In this document: positions 8,866 to 17,416 of the stretch, in pieces
Layout: every line of letters starts with the position of its first letter
Position numbering within the stretch: position 1 is the stretch's first letter
Origin: SIAJ01 sp963773845
Lineage (GTDB): Bacteria > Planctomycetota > Planctomycetia > Gemmatales > Gemmataceae
Assembly (NCBI GenBank): GCA_963773845.1
Contig: CAVZCU010000009.1
Coordinates: 62,001 to 126,000 of the forward strand
Reading direction: 5' to 3'
DNA length: 64,000 nt
The notes under the pieces: model-generated
Told to the model about the DNA's origin: nothing
Seen by the model: the letters and a program-made list of their open reading frames with translations, nothing else
The model's database searches: none
Made by a program: the position numbers and the translations under genes

Positions 8866-9779
8866 ACTTTCCCACCGAACAACCCAGCGGCCTGAACGAG
8901 ATCGGGCCACAACCTGAACCCGGTGTCCGGCTACGTCAATTTTGTAAGACAGATAGGCGCGGGAACCGGCACGGCATGCGGAAGTGTCCGACTTGTAATT
9001 GCATTGTACGACCTGAACAGACTGCTCCCCGTCCCCTTCTGATTCTTTATCTTTGGGATCGGGCGGTAGATGCCCGCCTCCCGACAGGTTTTTGTGCAGC
9101 TTCCACGGTTTTTGTGCAACCGGGGGTAAATGTGCAAAGCCCTGTAAATAGACATTATCGCGCAAGGGGGGATGGAGAAAACGTTGGCCATCTTGGCCGC
9201 CTTGGCCGCCTTCCTCCTTTGAACCAGACATTTCCGCCCATCGGCCACATTGGTCCTAGAGGTTTCATTGCAAAGCCAGGCGAGGCGGTTCTCGCGACTG
9301 GTCCGCCTTGTGCAACTCGTCGAAAGTCTCATCGGATCGGTGCATCGGGACGGACCACGGACCGAAAAGGTACTGACAGCGCTGTCCAAGGCTGGGAACT
9401 CTCTATCAGGAGTGGCGAAATGGTCGTTATCGGGAAAGCCTGGCAGAAACCGAGTTCCGCCGCCCGGTGCTGGAATGGGCAGTTCGCGAACGGCACATCG
9501 AGTCGGGCGGCGATTCCTATTTTTCCTAATCTCGTTGTTCGCGCCGAATCGGTGTACCGATCGATCGCCGCCGGGCTTCGGCTTGCAACCGTTTGCAACT
9601 TGAGTTAAAGGCCCGACGCGAAGGGACGCCCTCGGGGGGCCGGCCGTTCTCACCACGGCCGGAACGAGGGGCCCGCCACTATGCGAATCGGGGTTTGGCC
9701 CACATACGGGCCCGGCCCTCTGGCTTTCGACAAGTCAGACCCCTGTTCGCATGGTTCGATCGATCGACGGGGGACGATC
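8866..9779. other. Long gap with a dispersed repeat and a short hairpin
   Basis: About 900 bases hold no supported gene; the long frames on both strands have low-complexity, shadow-like composition. The gap contains repeat copy A (9144-9281) and a GC-rich hairpin with arms 9640-9647 and 9655-9662 upstream of the TolC-like gene. A ribosome-binding-like GGGGGA lies just before the ATG at 9780. Confidence 0.5.
9144..9281. repeat. Dispersed repeat, copy A
   Basis: The block starting GTAAATAGACATTATCGCGC and containing GGCCATCTTGGCCGCC recurs almost unchanged at 48918-49058, 40 kb away and in the same orientation. The first roughly 98 bases are nearly identical; the last part is looser but ends with a shared TTTCATTGCAAAGCC. 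Neither copy encodes a plausible protein. Confidence 0.8.
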
Positions 9780-12104
9780 ATGACGCGCGGGATTGGCAAG
9801 CGCTGGCAGCGGTGGTTCTCTACCGCATTCTTGGCTGTCGGCGCTAGCGGCTTGGCTGGCTGCACACGGCCGCTCTTCATGACTCCGGAAACGCAACACA
9901 TCGCGTCCACCGTCGCACTTCCAGCCGACATTGCTACCAATCCAGCAGTGGCCGACGCACCCGATGTCAGCGATCACACGCCACCGGCCACGGTGCTCGA
10001 TACGAGTCGCGAGCCGCGCTCCATGACCCTGCAAGAAGCGATCTCCATTGCCCTCGAACGCGGGTCACGCGGCAACGCCAGCATGTTCCTGTTCCAGAAC
10101 TTCAACCTCGGCACGCCGGGCCTCAGTTCCGGCTTCAGCGCCTCATACAACGACGATCTCGTCCAGTTCACCGGCCGTGGCGTCACGGGCGACGATGCGA
10201 TCCGCGCGTTCGCTCTCGACCCCGCCATCGCGGCAGCGGATATCGAAGGGGCATTGGCCAAGTTCGATGCGCGGTTTACCGCGAGCATGAACTGGAATAA
10301 GCAGGACCAGGCGGTCGCGAATATCTTCAACAACTTCAATAATGGCGATTTCGCGGCCTTCAACGCGGGGATCATCAAGCCATTGCCCACCGGCGGCGTG
10401 GCCAACATCACCTTCAATACAAACTATTCGAAGCTCTCGAATGTGCCGGCCGGGTTCGCAGTCATCAACCCCTCGTACACGCCGAGCATTCAGGTTGGCT
10501 TCGAGCAGCCATTGCTACGTGACTTTGGCGTGGACATCAACCAGTTGCTGCCGCAGCACCCCGGCAGTACACAGCTTGCGGGCTTCCGTCCGACGGGCGG
10601 CCGTGCGGAAGGTATTCTCGTCACGCGAATTCGAGCCGATCAGGCAAAGGCGGACTTCGAGCGCGAAGTGAACTTCCTCGTATTTAACGTGGAAGTCGCT
10701 TACTGGAGTCTTTATGGCCGCTACTACACCAAGTACGCGAGCGAGCAGGCACTGCGGCAAGCGTACATCACATGGGAACAGTTAAAGCAACTTCTGGAAG
10801 CGGGCCTGCAGACCAAGCAGGGCGTTGCCCAGGCTCGGGCTCAGTTTGAAGAATTTCGTCTGCAATACCTGGTAGCTTTGCAGAACGTCCTCGAAGGAGA
10901 ACGCCGACTTCGAGGCATCCTCGGTCTGCCGCTCGACGACGGCAAGCGCATTGTGCCGGCCGATACGCCGATTCTCGCCCCGTACAAGCCCGACTGGAAC
11001 GCCTCGCTTGCCGAGTGTCTAGCCAAGCGGCCCGAACTGCGGATGACGCGGCAAGAGTTGAGGGTGCAACAACTCAACGTCATGTTGCAGGAGAATGATG
11101 TTCGTCCCGACCTGCGGTTCTTCGCCAATTACAACGTGAACTCGATCGGCAATCGGCTCGATGGCCAAGGCCCGGTGCCGACCGTGGATGCGACGGGCAA
11201 CATCGTCGACCAGCCCGGCAATGCCTTCGGCGCTTTGTCGCTGAATCGGTTCAGCAACTGGACGATGGGATTGCGCTTTGACGTGCCGCTCGGCTACCGC
11301 GACGCTCATGCATCGCTGAAAGTGGCACAATTGAACCTGGCCCGCAGCCATGTGGTGCTGAAGAACCAGGAGCGCAAGGCCTCGTTATTCCTCGGCAGCC
11401 TCTATCAGCAGCTTGCGGCGTACAACGAGCAAATCTTATTGCAGCAAGCACGCCGGATTGCCTTGGGCACGCAGCTCCAGGGACAGTTCGAACGCGTAAA
11501 GATCGGCAAGGACCCGCTGATCCAGCTTCTGGATGCTCAGCGCAGCTTTAGCGGATCGATCCAGGCAGAGTCGGATGCGATTGTCAGTTACAACATCGCC
11601 ATTGCCGGCTTCCAGTTTGCGAAGGGGTCGATTCTCGAGTACGACGGAATCACAATCGCCGACGGAGCGTTGCCGGCCGCGGTGGCCGAGCGAGCGGCGG
11701 ATCATTTCGCGGCCCGATCGGCGGCATTGCAATTACGCGAGCGGCCAATCATTCCCGCACGGGGCCCGGAAATGGGTAAGCCAATCGCGCTGCCCGGTGT
11801 GGCCGACGGGCCGCCGATTCCGGAGGCGAAGATCGTGCCGAAGGACGATCTGAATGCTCCGCCCGTGATCCTTCCGCCCGGCGATCCGAAGGCGATGCCG
11901 AAGGTCATTCCGCCGAGCATTCCCGGCTTGCCGAGTGTGCCTTCGCCGCCGACCGACACTAAGAAGGACAACGTGCTGCCGGCGCCGGAACCGCTTTCGG
12001 GCGTGATCGGCCCGGATGTGATGAAAGCCCCGGAACCGATCCTGCGGACCAATAATGTGCCGGCGATGCCTGCAACGCCGGTGTCCACCTTCCGAACGAA
12101 ATGA
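9780..12104 (+). CDS. TolC-family outer-membrane efflux lipoprotein
   Basis: The 774-residue protein begins with a lipoprotein signal whose lipobox LAGC puts the lipidated Cys at residue 28. The OEP/TolC core starts at SMTLQEAISIALERG, the canonical first helix, and carries two long alpha-helical hairpin repeats (AKADFEREVNFLVFNVEVAYW; NEQILLQQARRIALGTQLQGQ). The C-terminal 110 residues are Pro-rich and probably disordered. It is longer than typical TolC (about 450-500), with an inserted segment of about 120 residues after the first helix. It would form the outer-membrane channel of a tripartite exporter, but no membrane-fusion or inner-membrane partner is adjacent. ATG 9780 is chosen because GGGGGA precedes it and the signal peptide begins there; 9681 is an in-frame alternative. 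Confidence 0.85.
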   Translation: MTRGIGKRWQRWFSTAFLAVGASGLAGCTRPLFMTPETQHIASTVALPADIATNPAVADAPDVSDHTPPATVLDTSREPRSMTLQEAISIALERGSRGNASMFLFQNFNLGTPGLSSGFSASYNDDLVQFTGRGVTGDDAIRAFALDPAIAAADIEGALAKFDARFTASMNWNKQDQAVANIFNNFNNGDFAAFNAGIIKPLPTGGVANITFNTNYSKLSNVPAGFAVINPSYTPSIQVGFEQPLLRDFGVDINQLLPQHPGSTQLAGFRPTGGRAEGILVTRIRADQAKADFEREVNFLVFNVEVAYWSLYGRYYTKYASEQALRQAYITWEQLKQLLEAGLQTKQGVAQARAQFEEFRLQYLVALQNVLEGERRLRGILGLPLDDGKRIVPADTPILAPYKPDWNASLAECLAKRPELRMTRQELRVQQLNVMLQENDVRPDLRFFANYNVNSIGNRLDGQGPVPTVDATGNIVDQPGNAFGALSLNRFSNWTMGLRFDVPLGYRDAHASLKVAQLNLARSHVVLKNQERKASLFLGSLYQQLAAYNEQILLQQARRIALGTQLQGQFERVKIGKDPLIQLLDAQRSFSGSIQAESDAIVSYNIAIAGFQFAKGSILEYDGITIADGALPAAVAERAADHFAARSAALQLRERPIIPARGPEMGKPIALPGVADGPPIPEAKIVPKDDLNAPPVILPPGDPKAMPKVIPPSIPGLPSVPSPPTDTKKDNVLPAPEPLSGVIGPDVMKAPEPILRTNNVPAMPATPVSTFRTK

Positions 12105-13057
12105 CAGTCTTTGTCTACGAGGACGTGACCGCGACGCGGGCGGGTGGGGACGAGCAGTCTCCACCCGCCCAATCGCTTTTGGCCGAAGGCCGGGCGATGC
12201 TCGAAGCCGTGACGGCGGACTTTCGCAGCGTAGGCTGCCCTGTGCTGACAGTGGATCCTGGCCGAAACATCGAATCGCAGTTCCACGAGCTCGCTCAAAG
12301 CGCTGGCTACACATTGTTGATCGCCCCCGAGTGTGACGGCCGATTGGAGCATCTGGCAGCAAGAGTTATTGACCTCGGCGGCAAGCTACTTGGCCCATCT
12401 CCGGAAGCCATTCGATTAACTGCCGACAAATTGGCGCTCGCGAGGCACTGGGAAGCAAGCGGAGTGACGACGCCCAAGACTTGGCTGCCGAGCGATGCGC
12501 CGGTTGATCGGCCCGGAGTGATCAAACCGCGCGATGGCGCGGGATCGCAACGAATGCAACGTTGCCCTGCCTCGCGGCCAGTCCGAGCGGCGCACGAGAG
12601 TCCGGAAAGCGGTGGCAATGTCATCTGGCAGGAATACGTGCCGGGTTTCGCCGCCAGCGTGGCATTCCTGGTTGGGCCACTCACCCTCACGCCTTTGGTT
12701 CCGTGTGCTCAATATCTCTCGAGCGACGGACGATTCCAATATCAAGGCGGGCATCTGCCGATTCAACCGCATCTCGCTGAGCGAGCAATTCGCATTGCGA
12801 CGATGGCTGTCCGATGTGTGCCCGGACTGGCTGGATATGTCGGCGTGGACGTTGTGCTTGGCATTGGCGACGACTCGGCGATCGAAATCAATCCGCGGTT
12901 GACGACCAGCTATGTCGGGCTGCGGGCGCTGGCGAAATTCAATATCGCGGGGGCGATGTTCGCGGCAGTTCGGGGGGAATCGCTGCCGTCGTTGGAATGG
13001 CATTCGGAGGCAGTTGTGTTCACTCCGGACGGTCGAGTGTCGCCGTTTGCCGCGTAG
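12101..13057 (+). CDS. ATP-grasp ligase, COG1821 / tyramine-glutamate ligase (MfnD)-like
   Basis: The 318-residue protein has an N-terminal pre-ATP-grasp domain (TLLIAPECDGRLEHLAARV), a lid region with KPRDGAGSQ, then WQEYVPGFAASVAFLV and the metal-binding end of the fold, DVVLGIGDDSAIEINPRLTTSY. That closing E-I-N-P-R motif is characteristic of ATP-grasp enzymes. The overall pattern matches COG1821, whose archaeal member MfnD joins tyramine and glutamate in methanofuran synthesis; bacterial relatives occur with the tetrahydromethanopterin C1 pathway, which many Planctomycetes carry. No other C1 gene is in view, so this role is inferred. Its ATG overlaps the stop of the TolC-like gene (ATGA), implying translational coupling. 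Confidence 0.65.
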   Translation: MTVFVYEDVTATRAGGDEQSPPAQSLLAEGRAMLEAVTADFRSVGCPVLTVDPGRNIESQFHELAQSAGYTLLIAPECDGRLEHLAARVIDLGGKLLGPSPEAIRLTADKLALARHWEASGVTTPKTWLPSDAPVDRPGVIKPRDGAGSQRMQRCPASRPVRAAHESPESGGNVIWQEYVPGFAASVAFLVGPLTLTPLVPCAQYLSSDGRFQYQGGHLPIQPHLAERAIRIATMAVRCVPGLAGYVGVDVVLGIGDDSAIEINPRLTTSYVGLRALAKFNIAGAMFAAVRGESLPSLEWHSEAVVFTPDGRVSPFAA

Positions 13058-13622
13058 CACGCGCTTCCCATTCGGTCCGCAGCATAGACCACATCGCAAT
13101 ATCCCACCATTGTCCGCGGCGGTGGATCGATCGGCGCAAGACTCCTTCGCGCGTGAAGCCCAGCTTGGCCATCACCCGTTCGCTGGATTCATTGCCGACG
13201 AACACGCGGGCTTGCAAGCGCTCGACCGCGTATTCGCCGAAAACCAATCGAACCAGCGCCGCGGCGGCTTCGGGCACCAGGCCCTGTCCCCAGTAAGGCT
13301 CGGCGATGCTGTACCCCATTTCCATCGTCCCGTTCGGCTGAGATACCCAATGCGCTCCGAGCGAGCCAATCATCGCACGAAGTGGATCGGTCTTGAGGAC
13401 GATCGCGAGCGGATCCGGCTCACGGTTCGCATACCGCGATTGCCGATAATCGTCGACGAACCAGAGCGAGTCGTCGAGCGTTTGATGCGTTTCGAATAGC
13501 GTAAAGCGGGTCACGTTTGGATTGGATGCGTAACGAAAGACATCCGCGGCGTCGTCGGCCGTGACCGGCCGCAGGACGAGCCGTTCCGTTTCGAGAATGG
13601 GCGGCGACCAGTCGAGGTTCAC
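13020..13622 (-). CDS. GNAT acetyltransferase, RimJ/RimL type
   Basis: The 200-residue protein has the family opening LETERLVLRPVTADDA, the acetyl-CoA region WGQGLVPEAAAALVRLVF and the RimJ-type ending VGNESSERVMAKLGFTREGVL. Such enzymes N-acetylate ribosomal proteins or small molecules; the substrate is not visible. It starts at GTG 13622, overlapping the stop of the upstream PfkB gene by four bases, so the pair is probably one operon. Its 3' end overlaps the convergent ATP-grasp gene by 38 bases. Confidence 0.85.
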   Translation of the reverse strand: MNLDWSPPILETERLVLRPVTADDAADVFRYASNPNVTRFTLFETHQTLDDSLWFVDDYRQSRYANREPDPLAIVLKTDPLRAMIGSLGAHWVSQPNGTMEMGYSIAEPYWGQGLVPEAAAALVRLVFGEYAVERLQARVFVGNESSERVMAKLGFTREGVLRRSIHRRGQWWDIAMWSMLRTEWEARATRQTATLDRPE

Positions 13623-14554
13623 AGCAAGCGCTCCACCTCCTCACGGCTCACCGGCGGGGTGCCGCCCGGCTTGCTGCAAACGACTGCCGCGTACGCGTTG
13701 GCAAAGCGCGCCGCCTCCGCGAGCGGATTGCCTTCGAGTGTCTGAGTGAGCAGCGCTGCCGTGAAAGCGTCGCCGGCGCCGACGGTATCCACGACTTGCA
13801 CTGGAATGCCAGGAAGATCGATGTCGCCGCGGACGTCGCCGACGATGCAGCCGTGCGAGCCACGCGTGACGGCGTAGACGGCCTTGTCGGAAAGAATCGT
13901 GGGGAGCAATCGTTGTCGCCAAAAACCCCCCACTCCGCCCAGGCATTCCGCGGGCCAGGCGTCGAGCGAACGCGCCAGGTCCGCCGCCTCATCTTCGTTC
14001 ACCTTGAGCCAGTCGGCCAGCCGAAGCGAATCATCAATGGCATCTTTGCTAAGGAACGGCCTGCGGAAATTGATGTCGCAGACCGTCAGGCAATCGGAGT
14101 CGGTCGATGGAATGAAGGCGCCGATCGTATCGCGTGAACGCTGCGAACGTTGTGCCAGCGTTCCGAAGCATACCCCCCGTGCCGATCCAGCAAGTGCCGT
14201 CAATTTCGGCTCCCATTGAATGCAATCCCAGGCGACGTTCTCGCTAATCGTGTAAGTCGGCTGTCCCTTCGCATCGAGCTGTACGGTCACCGTGCCGGTC
14301 GGATGGTCGCGATCGGTTTGAATGAACTCGTCGCTCATTCCAAGTCGGCGCACTTCTTCGCGCAGCTCGCGCCCCAACTCGTCGTCGCCCACGCTGCTCA
14401 CGATGACTGCAGAATGGCCGAGCTGCGTACAATGGAATGCGAAGTTAAACGGCGCCCCGCCTGCCCGCCGCCCGCCTGGCAGCAGGTCCCAGAGCAATTC
14501 GCCGAGCGCGACGATGGGTGATTGAGGATTCAAGTTCCAGTTTCCAAGTTTCAA
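13619..14554 (-). CDS. PfkB-family carbohydrate kinase (fructokinase-like)
   Basis: The protein of about 311 residues has the ribokinase-family signatures: GGAPFNFAFHCTQLG near the N terminus (substrate binding) and DTVGAGDAFTAALL near residue 255 (PfkB signature 2, catalytic Asp in GAGD). LVVN-type and VTRG segments surround the ATP site (KAVYAVTRGSHGCIV). Length and opening IVALGELLWDLLPGG are typical of fructokinase-like sugar kinases. No ATG is present at the N terminus; TTG 14554 or TTG 14533 are the candidate starts. It is cotranscribed with the GNAT gene. Confidence 0.85.
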   Translation of the reverse strand: MKLGNWNLNPQSPIVALGELLWDLLPGGRRAGGAPFNFAFHCTQLGHSAVIVSSVGDDELGRELREEVRRLGMSDEFIQTDRDHPTGTVTVQLDAKGQPTYTISENVAWDCIQWEPKLTALAGSARGVCFGTLAQRSQRSRDTIGAFIPSTDSDCLTVCDINFRRPFLSKDAIDDSLRLADWLKVNEDEAADLARSLDAWPAECLGGVGGFWRQRLLPTILSDKAVYAVTRGSHGCIVGDVRGDIDLPGIPVQVVDTVGAGDAFTAALLTQTLEGNPLAEAARFANAYAAVVCSKPGGTPPVSREEVERLL

Positions 14555-14675
14555 ACTCTGGCTCCGAACGTTAGACGCGTATTTTGTAGCACCGATTAAC
14601 GACGACTGTAAGATAACCCGCGTCGGCTTGGTAAATCAATCATCGTTTCCGAAGTGACGATCTCGGAGTCTGCAC

Positions 14676-15977
14676 ATGTCTCGATTGAGTTTTGCACTCC
14701 TGCTCATACCGGCGATTCCCGCGCTGGCCGATGACTGGCCGCAATGGATGGGGCCAACCCGCGACGACCGGTGGAATGAAACCGGCATTCTGCGGAAATT
14801 CCCGAAGGGGGGGCCGAAGAAGCTCTGGTCGGTCGCCATCCACGGCGGCTATTCCGGCCCGGCGGTTGTTGCAGGCAAGGTGTACGTGACGGACTACGAG
14901 TCCAAAGATGCCAAGCCCGCTAACAATCCGGGGGCGGCGAGCAAGCGCGAGGGCCAGGAGCGAGTTGTTTGCCTCGACGCCAAGACTGGCCAGGAGATCT
15001 GGAAACACGAATACGACTGCCCTTACGCAGTCAGCTATTCTTCCGGCCCGCGTTGCACGCCGACCGTAAGCGGAGGCAAAGTATACGCCCTAGGCGCCAT
15101 GGGCAACTTGCACGTTCTCGACGCCGAAAAGGGCACGCTGATTTGGAGCAAAGACTTCAAGAAGGACTACAACGCCAAAACTCCGACCTGGGGCTTCACC
15201 GGTCACCCGCTGATTTACAAGAATCTGGTCGTCTGCTTGGTCGGCGGCGACAAGCTTCTCGTGGCATTCGATAAGGACACCGGCAAAGAAGCCTGGAAGG
15301 CGTTGACTCCGCCGGGCGCCGGCCGGGCGGGGTATTGTCCGCCGACACTGGTCGACGCCGGCGGCGTCAAGCAGATCGTCGTCTGGCAGCCCGAAAAGGT
15401 CGTGAGTGTCAACGCGGACGACGGCAAGCGCTTGTGGGACGTTCCACTCAAGACGTATGCCGACATGTCGATCATGAGCCCCCGCCAATACGACCACTAT
15501 CTGTTCGTCGGCGGCATTGGCTTCTATTGCGTGTGCCTCAAACTCGACAAGACCAAGCCCGCGGTCGAAGAGGTCTGGCGCGGCAGTCAGATCAAGAAGA
15601 ACGGCGTCTACCCGGTCAACTCGACGCCGATCATCGATGACGGCATTATTTACGCGGTCGACCAGCCCGGGGTGTTGCGCGGCGTCAAGCTCGATACCGG
15701 CAAGCGCCTCTGGTGGACCCAGAAGCCAATCACCGGGAAAGAAGACGAGAAGGAAGAACATCGCGTCAACACGGGTACCGCCTTCCTCGTCAAGAACGGC
15801 GATCGCTACTTCCTCTTTAGCGAGACCGGCGATCTGATTATTGCCAAGCTCTCCCCCAAGGGGTACGAGGAAATCGATCGGGCCAAGCTCCTGGAGACGA
15901 CCAACGAATGCTTCGGCCGACCCGTCGTCTGGAGTCATCCGGCCTTCGCGAACAAGTGCGTGTTTGCGCAACGATAA
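14676..15977 (+). CDS. Secreted PQQ-like beta-propeller protein, 3' end shifted
   Basis: The 433-residue protein has a signal peptide (LSFALLLIPAIPALA) followed by WPQWMGPTRDDRW, the common start of planctomycete PQQ-like propellers. Blades repeat as VVCLDAKTGQEIWKHEY, HVLDAEKGTLIWSKDF and LLVAFDKDTGKEAWKAL. There is no dehydrogenase catalytic domain, so PQQ binding is not implied. The stop at 15975-15977 interrupts the expected ending: one frame over, NDKEIVCYSLAAE continues to a TAA at 16009-16011, the usual terminus of this family. A small indel near 15970 is therefore likely. Confidence 0.85.
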   Translation: MSRLSFALLLIPAIPALADDWPQWMGPTRDDRWNETGILRKFPKGGPKKLWSVAIHGGYSGPAVVAGKVYVTDYESKDAKPANNPGAASKREGQERVVCLDAKTGQEIWKHEYDCPYAVSYSSGPRCTPTVSGGKVYALGAMGNLHVLDAEKGTLIWSKDFKKDYNAKTPTWGFTGHPLIYKNLVVCLVGGDKLLVAFDKDTGKEAWKALTPPGAGRAGYCPPTLVDAGGVKQIVVWQPEKVVSVNADDGKRLWDVPLKTYADMSIMSPRQYDHYLFVGGIGFYCVCLKLDKTKPAVEEVWRGSQIKKNGVYPVNSTPIIDDGIIYAVDQPGVLRGVKLDTGKRLWWTQKPITGKEDEKEEHRVNTGTAFLVKNGDRYFLFSETGDLIIAKLSPKGYEEIDRAKLLETTNECFGRPVVWSHPAFANKCVFAQR

Positions 15978-16037
15978 GGAGATCGTCTGCTACTCATTGG
16001 CAGCGGAGTAATGGCTTCCCTGTCGTGAGATGGGAGC

Positions 16038-16983
16038 ATGAATGACGCCGACCGATCCCTGATTGGCATGAGCCAGCCGATGTCGGCTGTGCGTCGCGCG
16101 GTAGCGCAAGTTGCTCGTACAAGTTCGACCGTTCTCATTCTGGGCGAGACGGGAACGGGCAAGGAGTTAGTCGCCCGTGCGATTCACGCCCAGAGTTCGC
16201 GAAGAGACAAGGCGTTCGTTCCGGTCAGTTGCGTCGCGTTGGCGCCCGGTTTGATTACGAGCGAGTTGTTTGGACACGAGGCTTGATCGTTCACCGGTGC
16301 AGCGCGGCGGAGAGTCGGCCGCTTCGAACAAGCAAACGGCGGAACCTTGTTTCTCGACGAAATCGGCGAAATGGCCGCAGATTCCCAGGCGCTGCTCTGC
16401 CGCTTTGCAGGAACGGGTCATCGAGCCCGTGGGTGGCGGGCCGGTGCCCGTTGATGTCCGGGTGATTGCGGCGACGAATCGAGATCTATGAGCCGAGATG
16501 AAGGCGGGGCGCTTTTGCGCCGACCTGTTCTATCGGCTGAATGTATTTCCCATCGCAGTCCCATCTCTCCGCGAGCGAAGGTCGGACATCCCGGAATTAG
16601 TTGGGCACTTCGTCACGCAATCGGCCGCCCGACTTGGAAGAGCGGCGCCAACTGTTCGTCCAAGTACGATGAATGCCCTGGTTGCCCACGACTGGCCAGG
16701 CAATGTTCGCGAACTCCAAAACCTCATTGATCGCGCCATGATCGTGTCGGAGGGTTCGGAACTGGCATTCGATCCGTCGTGGCTGGTCGGGCTCTCCGTC
16801 GTGGAAACTGCAAAGACCTGGGCCGCGCAAGAGAAGCAACGCATTCTCGATGCATTGCACGCCGCCGGAGGTCGCGTGTACGGTCCCGGCGGCGCAGCCC
16901 ATCGGCTCGGCCTCAATCCCACCACACTTTATGGCAAGATGCGGAAGCACGGGATCAGCAGGGATGGCATCGACTGGCGGTGA
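16038..16983 (+). pseudogene. Sigma-54-dependent activator (AAA+ plus Fis-type HTH), broken
   Basis: The gene begins directly with the AAA+ domain: Walker A GETGTGKE, then ELFGHEA. The next codon of the sigma-54 contact motif G-S-F-T-G-A is TGA (16284-16286) instead of Gly. The frame continues through Walker B TLFLDEIGE, shifts near 16405, reads QERVIEPVGG and VRVIAATNRDL, meets a second TGA at 16489-16491, and then runs clean from 16498 through YRLNVFPIAVPSLRERRSDIP to a Fis-type helix-turn-helix (LNPTTLYGKMRKHGI). No receiver domain is present, so it would be a PspF-like one. Two stops and a shift suggest real loss of function, although sequence error cannot be excluded. Confidence 0.75.
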
Positions 16984-17125
16984 CCGCGACGACCATCCTT
17001 GGTTAAAGATCCACATTCGATCATCGCATGCAACGCGTTTCATCTTGATTTGCCGGGTTAATCACATGGCACACTTCTTGCGATTGAGCGGTCGCTTGAT
17101 CCTCAAACCGAAAGGCGGTGTTCCC

Positions 17126-17404
17126 GTGGCCCATGTAGTGGCGGAACCGTGCATCAATTGCAAGTACACCGACTGTGTTGTCGTTTGCCCGTGCGAATGC
17201 TTCTACGGCGACGAGCGGCAACTCTACATCGATCCCGAAGATTGCATCGATTGCGGCGACTGCATCCCCGAATGCCCCGCCAATGCGATCTATCAAGAGG
17301 CTGATGTGCCGAGCAAGTGGGAGTCATATATCCAGTTGAACGCGGAGCGTGTCAAAGTCTTAAAGCCAGCCGGTGCACACGTGACCGAAAAGCGATCCCG
17401 GTAG
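17126..17404 (+). CDS. fdxA: 7Fe ferredoxin
   Basis: The 92-residue protein matches the 7Fe ferredoxin family: EPCINCKYTDCVVVCP binds the 3Fe-4S/4Fe-4S clusters and CIDCGDCIPECPANAI is the second motif. The tail WESYIQLNAER is also typical. I place the start at GTG 17126 because the mature family begins (M)A-x-VV-x-EPC; AAGGCGG lies upstream. An in-frame ATG at 17066 would add 20 residues not usual for the family. An extra cysteine replaces the usual Val after the first cluster motif (CPCECF). It carries electrons to cytosolic redox enzymes; no partner is adjacent. Confidence 0.85.
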   Translation: MAHVVAEPCINCKYTDCVVVCPCECFYGDERQLYIDPEDCIDCGDCIPECPANAIYQEADVPSKWESYIQLNAERVKVLKPAGAHVTEKRSR

Positions 17405-17416
17405 TCAACGGCGAGG

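Noticed and set aside
8793..9656. Long frames on both strands in the gap before the TolC-like gene
   Set aside because: They run through the dispersed repeat and have no domain or ribosome-binding site; treated as non-coding.
16284..16491. TGA recoding (for example selenocysteine) in the sigma-54 activator
   Set aside because: The positions are a conserved Gly and a non-catalytic site; there is also a frame shift between them, and no other gene in the window shows recoded TGA.
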